DNA of 30,539 bases from the NCBI RefSeq assembly GCF_001039355.2, contig NW_019774003.1:544342-574880 (forward strand), in the 5' to 3' direction. The translations under genes were made by a program, and so were the position numbers. Below are positions 11,917 through 17,200 of this stretch, piece after piece. A model generated the notes under the pieces. The model had not been told where the DNA came from, did no database searches, and saw only the letters and a program-made list of their open reading frames with translations. Each line of letters begins with the position of its first letter. The stretch's first letter is position 1. Origin of the DNA: Lingula anatina. Its lineage: Eukaryota; Brachiopoda; Lingulata; Lingulida; Lingulidae.

Positions 11917-12406
11917 TGTGGGTGTGCATTTGGTTTATCTCCTAGTCAACTTATTTTGATTACATCATAAATGTTTAAGAAAATAAATACAATCAAAATG
12001 TTCAAAAAGTGAAAACTAATGAATAAATACCTGGATTTCATTATAATATGCCAATTAATATCAGGAAATGCTTAATTCAATATTGATTAGAGCCTTTTTC
12101 TTCTATTTTTAAAGCATATTATAAATAATATTTCAAGACCAGTTCTTAAACTAGATGTCCTTTGTATTCTTCAAATTCTATGTAGAAATGGACTAAACAT
12201 CACTCGATTTCATATCAATTTATCAAATATCAAATTCAACAAATCAATTTATATTTTATCCATTATTCTTTTGTACTAATTCGATTATTTACCTTGTCAA
12301 GAGTGCTCTTGGAGGCTCCATGGACAGAAGACATATACCTGGCCCCAGCCACTCCATTAAGGTAGGCATGCTTCTTCATCAGACAGACAGCACGAAGGAA
12401 ATGCAT
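56..12406 (-). CDS. CPS1: Mitochondrial carbamoyl-phosphate synthetase, CPS III/CPS1 type (partial at 3' end)
   Basis: The enzyme makes carbamoyl phosphate from bicarbonate, two ATP and glutamine-derived ammonia in the mitochondrial matrix, feeding ornithine carbamoyltransferase. Coding joins: 12406-12293, 9241-9132, 8712-8568, 8090-7944, 7724-7632, 7258-7169, 6636-6508, 6165-6062, 5687-5546, 5209-5132, 4846-4751, 4374-4279, 3977-3788, 3356-3199, 2981-2853, 2554-2410, 2034-1958, 1592-1459, 1136-938, 719-543, 174-56. These give 2,672 nt (about 891 codons) with matching phases and GT-AG borders. Domain order: basic presequence (about 1-38), small CPSase domain (39-200), class I glutaminase (204-400) with FGICMGNQ Cys289 and FHPE His373/Glu375, then the first ATP-grasp synthetase half (417-850) with [20 protein letters not shown] and YALGGLGSG. 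The family has about 1,500 residues, so some 600 lie off the left edge. It resembles CPS1/III more than CAD (for example [17 protein letters not shown] and the presequence). Cys289 argues for glutamine use; vertebrate CPS1 has Ser there. The symbol is by homology; CPS III would be the functional name. Confidence 0.93.
543..719 (-). CDS. CPS1: CPS coding exon 20 (residues 793-851)
   Basis: Acceptor TGTAG, donor AAG|GTATAT. It encodes [20 protein letters not shown] and, later, [12 protein letters not shown]. It closes the first synthetase half. Confidence 0.94.
938..1136 (-). CDS. CPS1: CPS coding exon 19 (residues 726-792)
   Basis: Acceptor TATTCAG, donor GAG|GTGTGT. It encodes [20 protein letters not shown] and [20 protein letters not shown], ending GSSMKSVGE. 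All three segments are conserved in CPSase large chains. Confidence 0.95.
1381..1432. repeat. 26-bp perfect direct duplication in a CPS intron
   Basis: TATTGATAACATTGTAAACA plus ACTAAC occurs twice in tandem with no visible difference. It lies within intron 18 (1137-1458). Confidence 0.9.
1459..1592 (-). CDS. CPS1: CPS coding exon 18 (residues 682-726)
   Basis: Acceptor TTTCCAG, donor ACAGG|GTGAGT. It encodes [20 protein letters not shown] and [17 protein letters not shown], the metal- and ATP-binding end of the first ATP-grasp domain ([12 protein letters not shown]). Confidence 0.95.
1958..2034 (-). CDS. CPS1: CPS coding exon 17 (residues 656-681)
   Basis: Acceptor TTACAG; the donor AAG|GTCTGG is weak. 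It encodes [20 protein letters not shown] then RETAIK. Both neighbours join in phase (HTG-DSIVV and AIK-VVKHFG), so the odd donor is accepted. Confidence 0.92.
2410..2554 (-). CDS. CPS1: CPS coding exon 16 (residues 608-656)
   Basis: Acceptor TTTTAG, donor ACAG|GTATGA. It encodes [20 protein letters not shown] then [20 protein letters not shown], a conserved ATP-grasp core with the EYEVVRD and CNMEN motifs. Confidence 0.95.
2853..2981 (-). CDS. CPS1: CPS coding exon 15 (residues 565-607)
   Basis: Acceptor TTTCTAG, donor AGG|GTAAGT. It encodes [20 protein letters not shown] then [18 protein letters not shown]. The YALGGLGSG loop is the glycine-rich ATP-binding loop of the first ATP-grasp domain. 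A decayed copy of the 5' edge lies 120 bp upstream in the intron. Confidence 0.94.
3049..3106. repeat. Decayed partial copy of the 5' edge of CPS exon 15
   Basis: CACCATCACTGGGTACC and the following bases match 2929-2997 at a fixed offset of 120 bp, with substitutions and an internal loss of about 12 bases. The copied acceptor has decayed (TTTCTAG changed to TTTCTGG), so it is a relic. Confidence 0.75.
3199..3356 (-). CDS. CPS1: CPS coding exon 14 (residues 512-564)
   Basis: Acceptor ATTCAG, donor ACA|GTAAGT. It encodes [20 protein letters not shown] and [20 protein letters not shown], at the entry to the first ATP-grasp domain. Confidence 0.93.
3397..3425. repeat. GT microsatellite
   Basis: Uninterrupted GT dinucleotides in CPS intron 13 (3357-3787), followed by a short AAAG-rich run. 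Confidence 0.97.
3788..3977 (-). CDS. CPS1: CPS coding exon 13 (residues 449-512)
   Basis: Acceptor CCTCAG, donor TGTG|GTAAG. It encodes [20 protein letters not shown] and later [30 protein letters not shown], with Met, is the CPS1/III form; CAD has a different residue before GGQTALNCG. Confidence 0.95.
4279..4374 (-). CDS. CPS1: CPS coding exon 12: start of synthetase half (residues 417-448)
   Basis: Acceptor AATAG, donor AAG|GTGAGG. It encodes [20 protein letters not shown] then [12 protein letters not shown], the near-invariant N-terminus of the CPSase large-chain pre-ATP-grasp domain. Confidence 0.95.
4751..4846 (-). CDS. CPS1: CPS coding exon 11 (residues 385-416), inter-domain linker
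   Basis: Acceptor AATTCAAG, donor CCA|GTAAGT. It encodes [20 protein letters not shown] then [12 protein letters not shown], the proline-rich linker between the glutaminase and synthetase halves. The linker is poorly conserved; support comes from splice borders, phase and position. Confidence 0.85.
5132..5209 (-). CDS. CPS1: CPS coding exon 10: glutaminase His/Glu exon (residues 359-384)
   Basis: Acceptor TTATTTCAG, donor GAG|GTAAAC. It encodes [20 protein letters not shown] then GPTDSE, with catalytic His373 and Glu375. The acceptor and about 40 bp of exon are duplicated 52 bp upstream in the intron. The border at 5209 is chosen because it is the copy that continues into FHPE without interruption. 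Confidence 0.93.
5169..5280. repeat. 52-bp tandem duplication, 2.15 copies, overlapping the acceptor of CPS exon 10
   Basis: Copies at 5169-5220 and 5221-5272 differ at only a few positions, and a third starts with AACTGTGC at 5273. The unit spans about 40 bp of exon 10 and its TTATTTCAG acceptor, so the intron contains a second acceptor with exon-like sequence behind it. Confidence 0.93.
5546..5687 (-). CDS. CPS1: CPS coding exon 9 (residues 311-358)
   Basis: Acceptor CATCCAG, donor GAG|GTTAGT. It encodes [20 protein letters not shown] then [20 protein letters not shown], the glutaminase core around the conserved RGHNQP and SQNHG segments. Confidence 0.94.
5713..5736. repeat. TTAA/AATT tetranucleotide repeat
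   Basis: Six tandem AATT units in a CPS intron beside exon 9. Confidence 0.95.
5947..5988. repeat. A-run and AAAT repeat
   Basis: About 13 A followed by tandem AAAT units in a CPS intron. On the coding strand it reads as a T-rich tract in the intron between exons 8 and 9. Confidence 0.95.
6062..6165 (-). CDS. CPS1: CPS coding exon 8: glutaminase nucleophile exon (residues 277-311)
   Basis: Acceptor TTAAAG, donor AACAG|GTGGGT. It encodes [20 protein letters not shown] then [14 protein letters not shown]. Cys289 in GICMGNQ is the catalytic thiol position; ammonia-dependent mammalian CPS1 has Ser here, so this exon decides CPS III-like against CPS I-like chemistry. Confidence 0.94.
6508..6636 (-). 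CDS. CPS1: CPS coding exon 7 (residues 234-276)
   Basis: Acceptor TTTTTTCAG, donor AAG|GTAAAC. It encodes [20 protein letters not shown] and [20 protein letters not shown]. The NGPGDP loop is the oxyanion-side motif of class I glutaminases. Confidence 0.94.
6905..7182. repeat. 34-bp minisatellite, about 8 copies, overlapping the donor of CPS exon 6
   Basis: The plus-strand unit reads CCTTCACCAGCATTTTAGCC then AGAGTGGTGTCTTA, with few substitutions between copies. The right-most unit runs into exon 6. On the coding strand each unit carries ATGCTGGTGAAG|GTAAG, the exon end plus its donor; one copy has GTAGG instead. Seven copies lie inside the intron. Confidence 0.93.
7169..7258 (-). CDS. CPS1: CPS coding exon 6 (residues 204-233); donor lies in a minisatellite
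   Basis: Acceptor TTGCAG, donor GTGAAG|GTAAGG. It encodes [20 protein letters not shown] and HNMIRMLVK, the first strand of the glutaminase fold. The last 13 exon bases and the donor are the first unit of a 34-bp tandem repeat running into the intron. The 7169 border is chosen because it joins in phase to [14 protein letters not shown]. Confidence 0.92.
7632..7724 (-). CDS. CPS1: CPS coding exon 5 (residues 173-203)
   Basis: Acceptor CATAG, donor AAG|GTGGGA. It encodes [20 protein letters not shown] and NLIDKVATK, the linker from the small CPSase domain to the glutaminase domain. Confidence 0.92.
7944..8090 (-). CDS. CPS1: CPS coding exon 4 (residues 124-172)
   Basis: Acceptor CTCCAG, donor AAG|GTATTG. 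It encodes [20 protein letters not shown] and [22 protein letters not shown]. The DYS-x-x-Y-x-HW pattern is CPS1/III-like and differs from the CAD equivalent. Confidence 0.94.
8136..8190. repeat. CTA/TAA trinucleotide repeat
   Basis: Runs of ACT then AAT trinucleotides with minor interruptions in a CPS intron. Confidence 0.9.
8568..8712 (-). CDS. CPS1: CPS coding exon 3 (residues 75-123)
   Basis: Acceptor TTAAG, donor CAT|GTGAGTG. It completes the split Gly and reads [20 protein letters not shown] followed by [16 protein letters not shown], strongly conserved in eukaryotic small CPSase domains. Confidence 0.94.
9132..9241 (-). CDS. CPS1: CPS coding exon 2 (residues 39-75)
   Basis: Acceptor CCTCCAG, donor GG|GTAAG. 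It encodes [20 protein letters not shown] and [11 protein letters not shown], the conserved opening of the small CPSase domain. It ends in phase 2. Confidence 0.93.
10255..10287. repeat. CA microsatellite
   Basis: Sixteen uninterrupted CA units in CPS intron 1. Confidence 0.97.
11843..11915. repeat. TA microsatellite, about 36 units
   Basis: Uninterrupted alternating TA in CPS intron 1. It is self-complementary and therefore able to extrude as a cruciform, and its length may be mis-assembled. Confidence 0.97.
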
Positions 12407-12421
12407 GATTATAGCTCTTGT
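12293..12421 (-). CDS. CPS1: CPS coding exon 1: start codon and mitochondrial presequence
   Basis: The acceptor TTGTAG precedes 12421 and the donor AAG|GTAAAT follows 12293. The ATG is at 12406-12404, 15 nt into the exon, so a further 5' exon must exist. Residues 1-38 begin [20 protein letters not shown] and continue with Arg, Lys, Ser and Ala but no Asp or Glu until residue 37. That is the usual composition of a matrix-targeting peptide. The exon ends in phase 0 and joins to [16 protein letters not shown], where the small CPSase domain begins. The frame stays open upstream of this ATG, so a longer N-terminus cannot be excluded. Confidence 0.85.
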
Positions 12422-13275
12422 CTACAACAATAAAATAAAATAAAGGTATTTAATATACTGTGTAATATGGTCAAATTATGAAACATCTTAATTTACTTTC
12501 AGTTGCAATTATGACATTTTTTCATAAAAAATATTGCAACAAATAGAGGGGATTGAGGTTGTTGAGGGCAAGATAAGAAGACCACCAAAAGATTTGGGCT
12601 AAATACAAAGACAACCACAACCAGGGCTGAGCAGCATGGTTCTAGGATCACCGTTGCTATGGGCAACGTATGAGGATTACTGAGGCTGAGGGCACCATAA
12701 AAGGATCAATGGTCATTGGTGATGTCAAAATTCAAGTTCAGTGGATCACAAAGGGAGTATCTCAGTAGCCTGAAGGTTCATTGGTCCATATGGTTAAAAA
12801 AAATCATAATATTTGATCAGTTTTTTAAGAAAAGGGTTTGTTGGTCCAAAGAATTTATAATGGACATTCCAACCATTGAACCTTCAGACACACATCACAA
12901 AGACCAAGGTCTATGTAAGAGAATTAACACAGGGCCAATTTAGGTTTGCCGAGATATTAACGGATCATTGGGACCACATGAGCAATATGGACGAATAAAG
13001 TTCTAATCAGATGCTTTAGTAAATATCTATTTTTTTTCACAATTTACCTGTTTATTGATAATGACCAATGCTGAAAGCAATTTAAGCCATGTTAAGACAA
13101 TTTTTTTTATCAAATCATCAACCCTGTTGCTATATGGTAAGTGGAACATCTTTCAGATAAAACAAAATGATAAAAAGGCGTATGAACACGTGCACGCTCA
13201 TATGAATACATATATGTAATAATTATTATATAACACGAGATGCAAATGAAAAAGAAACTTGTACTGGGTACTTAC
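12422..13275 (-). other. CPS 5' intron between the upstream exon and the start exon
   Basis: It is bounded by the donor at 13275 and the acceptor before 12421. It contains an X-box-like inverted repeat (12652-12668) and degenerate repeated GATCA/TTGGTCC words over about 12640-12980. No exon was recognised. Confidence 0.6.
12652..12668. promoter_or_regulatory. X-box-like inverted repeat (RFX-type)
   Basis: CGTTGCTATGGGCAACG contains half-sites GTTGCT and GGCAAC separated by three bases, close to the RFX-family X-box. It lies in the 5' intron of the CPS gene. Binding is not shown and a chance match is possible. Confidence 0.35.
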
Positions 13276-13350
13276 CTTCAATGCTATTTCATGTGTTGCC
13301 CCGCACTCTCGGGGTAAATACTCTGGTCTCCACAAGCGACTGACTGCTAT
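13276..13350 (-). other. Probable 5' exon of the CPS gene (untranslated or N-terminal; outer end uncertain)
   Basis: A strong minus-strand donor, GAAG|GTAAGT, sits at 13276/13275. Coding exon 1 opens with an acceptor, so an upstream exon is required. The frame that would join in phase to coding exon 1 is open for 25 codons up to a TAG at 13353-13351, with no ATG. Either the exon is plain 5' UTR extending toward about 13550, or it starts at the acceptor-like ATATTTAG just before 13350 and is translated from a further exon. The start at 13540 (MFRTSIKMPRGRRL) is basic and presequence-like but is in a different frame at this donor. Confidence 0.5.
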
Positions 13351-13540
13351 CTAAATATGCAAAAAATATCCGCCTTTTCACAAAAGTTATCTGATGCAAT
13401 GTATGTTTAGTGAAGAAAAAATAGATGTAGGTCACACTTAAGCAGATGACGCAAGACCCAAGCCCACATCTGGGTTGATTGGGAGCCTCTTCAACGATCA
13501 GCCTTCGCCCACGTGGCATTTTAATAGAAGTTCTAAACAT

Positions 13541-14028
13541 TTTTTCAAATTAACTATTATATGAAGTTCTTTATAATTGCAACACGAGATTACGATACAA
13601 AAAAGGAAGAAATATTTACCAATAACAGAAAATCATACTTCCCGCACTAGTTGCTCCTGCGACCACCTGGCAAGTTGACCCGGAGTGACCTGATAAGTGC
13701 ACTTTTCTTGACTAGTTCCTTCAGAGGGGTGCTTGATTCAAAAACTAGGCTGAGATTTTGTGATAAAACTGCGATTTTTCCAGAAATATTAATGGAATTG
13801 ATAGATAAAAAGTTTAAAAAATGTTTTTGTGTCATTTAGTGCACAATTTTTGACAAAAATTTAGCGATCGATTTTTGTGATGTGAAGTTGTACTTGGGAC
13901 TAATCAGATTCATTTCCCCGCCATTTTTGCCAAGGAAAAACATGGCAGAGGGTATGAACAGTGCTAGTACAAACAATTGATATTTTCATAACGTTTCGGA
14001 CAGGCAAAGACTTAACTAGTTATACAAT
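13541..14028. promoter_or_regulatory. Candidate bidirectional promoter between the CPS gene and POLD2
   Basis: The minus-strand CPS 5' exon region and the plus-strand POLD2 start codon face away from each other across about 0.5 kb with no other gene. Visible elements are CCGCCATTTT at 13918-13927 (YY1-like, with an E2F-like CCCCGCC overlap) and, just left of the interval, the palindrome CCACGTGG at 13509-13516 (E-box) and a minus-strand CCAATCA at 13473-13479. No convincing TATA box was seen. Transcription start sites are unknown, so the borders are nominal. Confidence 0.5.
13942..13980 (+). other. Small upstream ORF in the POLD2 leader
   Basis: ATGGCAGAGGG opens a 12-codon ORF (MAEGMNSASTNN, stop TGA) ending 48 bp before the POLD2 ATG. 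The start context AACATGG has G at +4. It would be a uORF only if transcription starts upstream of 13942, which is not shown. Confidence 0.3.
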
Positions 14029-14251
14029 ATGCTGATCAACGTGTCCAAGGCGGAACAAAAAGCGGGAATGTTACTCGCAGACCCTTCTGCCGAGTCTGCT
14101 GTGTTCCCACGAGTGTCAACAGCGTATGAAAACCATTCCGAAAGGTTCTTGCTGAAAGAAAAGAACTTCACCAGACAATTTGCTCATTTATACGCCGAGA
14201 GGTTGAGTACACTCAGAACACAGCTTGAACAAACAGCATTAAGAAAATGGG
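14029..14251 (+). CDS. POLD2: POLD2 exon 1 (residues 1-75)
   Basis: It encodes [20 protein letters not shown] through [19 protein letters not shown] and ends W-G with donor GGG|GTAAGT in phase 1. [13 protein letters not shown] matches the FSRQYAHIYATRL segment of animal POLD2. Confidence 0.94.
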
Positions 14252-17200
14252 GTAAGTCAGTGGAGACTTTTTCTTGGTGTTTTTTCTTTATCCAATAGAT
14301 CAAGCGCTCCTCTCTAGTTAAAAACACTAATGGTACTGTCTTATCACCTTAAAGATAACTGGTGGCTATATTAACCTGCTAACTGGTACTATTAATTCAT
14401 TTATTGATCAGTAATTCATGATCTAAATGTTTTACATTTTATATATGTATGTATTATCTTCAAGGTATCGAGGAATGTGACCATTTTATATTTGCTTGTA
14501 CGCTATCGATGATCTGTACCTTGTATGTTAAGGTTCTTTATGATCAATAAACATTCCATATAGGAATGTTTTGCTATTGAATTGAATTGTGAACTCTGCA
14601 TCGGTCAGGAATAAGAACTATATCAGTCTTATTTACTATTTGTGATGCAATATGTGCTTATGTATGAGAGATATATGTGCACACTGCTGTTAAATGATGA
14701 TCATTAATAGAGTGGTAAAGCATGAAACTGANNNNNNNNNNNNNNNNNNNNNNNNNNNNNNNNNNNNNNNNNNNNNNNNNNNNNNNNNNNNNNNNNNNNN
14801 NNNNNNNNNNNNNNNNNNNNNNNNNNNNNNNNNNNNNNNNNNNNNNNNNNNNNNNNNNNNNNNNNNNNNNNNNNNNNNNNNNNNNNNNNNNNNNNNNNNN
14901 NNNNNNNNNNNNNNNNNNNNNNNNNNNNNNNNNNNNNNNNNNNNNNNNNNNNNNNNNNNNNNNNNNNNNNNNNNNNNNNNNNNNNNNNNNNNNNNNNNNN
15001 NNNNNNNNNNNNNNNNNNNNNNNNNNNNNNNNNNNNNNNNNNNNNNNNNNNNNNNNNNNNNCCCCCCCCCCCCCCCCCCCCCCCCACACACACACACAGG
15101 CACACATGCAGCCCTCATATCCCTTTGATTTTCAGTGACTTGGGGGGGGTCTGCAAAAGTCTATCTATGTAAGGTACATTGTTTTTTATGTATCGCCCTT
15201 CTGATTACATTGTTTCATTTGAATGTACATTTTCTCAGGTAAGGACACACCAATTAAACAACTTTATCAACTCCAAGCTGATGAGAAGGTCGCTGTCATA
15301 GGAACGCTCTTCAAACACATGGAACTAAGACCAAGTATACTCAAAGAGATCAGTGAGGAGGTAAGAACTGGCGAAACAGAAGTAGTGCATGTGCATGCGT
15401 GCCTGTGTGCATGTTTGTGTGTTGACAACTCGAGTGAATTGTTGACTCTTGTCTATTTTATGATGAAATTAATTGCTGACTTTTGTCATCAATGTATTTT
15501 ATGATGCAAACATTAATGTAACTTTAATATTTGTTTTGGATTTGCGAGGAAAAGATTCATAGATATGATTGCACAACCCCTTTTAAACTAATTAACCGTG
15601 CCAAATATAAAGATATAAGAAGATTTACTAAGATGTATGACTAAGAATTAACATAACATAAACTAAACAAATAATTATCCACTATGATGCATATGTTTTT
15701 TGACTTACAGTATATGTATCAACCTTGTTCAACGTATCACAAGACTTTTTGTTTAGGAAGACAAAGGGATTGAATTGAGATTTCATTGTCAGTTTTCATT
15801 TCCAGAATGCCATGCTACCTCAGCCAGCTCGTAGTAGATATACTGATGATAAAGATGAGTTGATCCTTGAGGATGAGTTACAAAGGATACAGTTAAAGGG
15901 CTCTATTGATGTCCAGACCATGGTCACAGGTCTGTGTCCACTACAGAATAAGTGGAAAACCAAAAAAAAAAGATTTGATATTAACCTTACTGCTTTATGA
16001 GTCTGTAGAGAATTTTAGGCGCATGATTTTGTGGGGGGGGATTGCAAAAAATTGCTAAGTGTCAGTTTGGTATTTGCATATTCATGCATTAATTAATTTT
16101 GCCATGTATAAGAATATTTAATGAAATTTGAATACAAATAACAAGTTGATTTTGTTGCATAAAATCTAGGTATAGTCATAGCAGTGTATGGCGTGGAACC
16201 TGATGAAGATCGAGGAAAGTTTCTAGTGGAAGACTATTGTTTCCTTGACATGGCTAGTTCTGTACCAAGGCCTGTGGTGGAACATCCTGTGTAAGTCAAG
16301 CTTACTCTTGATCTACTCTCCAACTACGAGAAAGATCAGGGGCTTGTGTCCATTGATGTTAATTTTTAGATCAAAATTTTGGTCTACATAAACTTAAGGT
16401 AGCTCTGTGGAAGTCATCTGAAATAAGTTTTTTTTTTTTGCTTCTCTAGATATAATGCTAGAATGAATATATATTAATAAAAAATATAAAGGCCCCACAC
16501 AATACTTTATCCACATTTTGGAGTTACCCATTACATGTTACATATGTAATTCACGTTATATTTTTGCTTGGTGTATACTGACATGAACAGATTGACCACA
16601 ATGGTTTAAAGCCTAATATACCATGTTCTATGTATGCTCTACTACACTGCACTGCACAACACATTTTGCCTCTGTGCCCTAATGATATCCTATTTCTCAC
16701 TCATTCACTCACTCACTCATCATTTCATCAGTGCTTTTTATTTAAATTAGGTATGTTGCCATGGTATCAGGGTTGGACATTGGTGGCAAGTCCAGCAATT
16801 TGCTGAGTGTCCAGATGTTAGTGGACGTACTGACTGGTCAGTTGGGGGACGAGGGAGAACAGGAGACTTGTGCCAGTATCAGCAGACTAATTATAGCTGG
16901 AAATTCTCTCAGTCAGGAAACACAAGATAAGGAACAAGTAAAACAAGTAAGTCTGTCTGTCTGTCTGTTTATTTATTTATTTTTTTTTTATTCAAGCATG
17001 AATCTCTGTGCCATTTTTTACGGCTGAGAATTAAAATTGAAAAAAAATGGAGCCATTTTCACAAAAGAGCTTTTGTGTGAAAGTTGGCTTAACTTTTGAC
17101 CAAAATATGTAGCCTACTTTGACCCTAGATTGATCAGAAGTATTAGTAGTTGTCAGATGTAAATGAAATTTCAGACCTCTTTTATAAAAATAATGGAATG

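Larger units (their letters stand above)
9242..12292 (-). other. CPS intron 1 after the start exon (3.05 kb)
   Basis: This is the longest intron of the CPS gene in the window. It holds a CA microsatellite, a long TA tract and a short C-run with CACACA at 10586-10612. No coding exon or mobile element was recognised. Confidence 0.75.
14252..15238 (+). other. POLD2 intron 1, containing an assembly gap
   Basis: The intron holds a possible LINE 3' tail, a run of N at 14732-15061 and a C-run plus CA tract at the gap's right edge. No gene is visible. Confidence 0.8.

Noticed and set aside
821-12406. CAD (cytosolic CPS-ATCase-DHOase) as the identity of the minus-strand gene
   Set aside because: The presequence, [15 protein letters not shown] and [10 protein letters not shown] wording fit mitochondrial CPS I/III better. 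The decisive C-terminal part is off the window, so CAD is unlikely but not formally excluded.
13289-13540. 83-codon minus-strand ORF starting MFRTSIKMPRGRRL as a separate gene
   Set aside because: It ends in the CPS 5' exon in a non-matching frame and has low-complexity content; it is kept only as a possible alternative first exon.
13651-13839. Overlapping ORFs of 62 codons on both strands between the two genes
   Set aside because: Neither resembles a known protein, they mirror each other in the putative promoter, and no splice or start evidence supports them.
14658-15138. ORFs of 133-149 codons on both strands across the gap
   Set aside because: They are open only because the 330 N carry no stops; the real part is poly-G/poly-P from the C-run.
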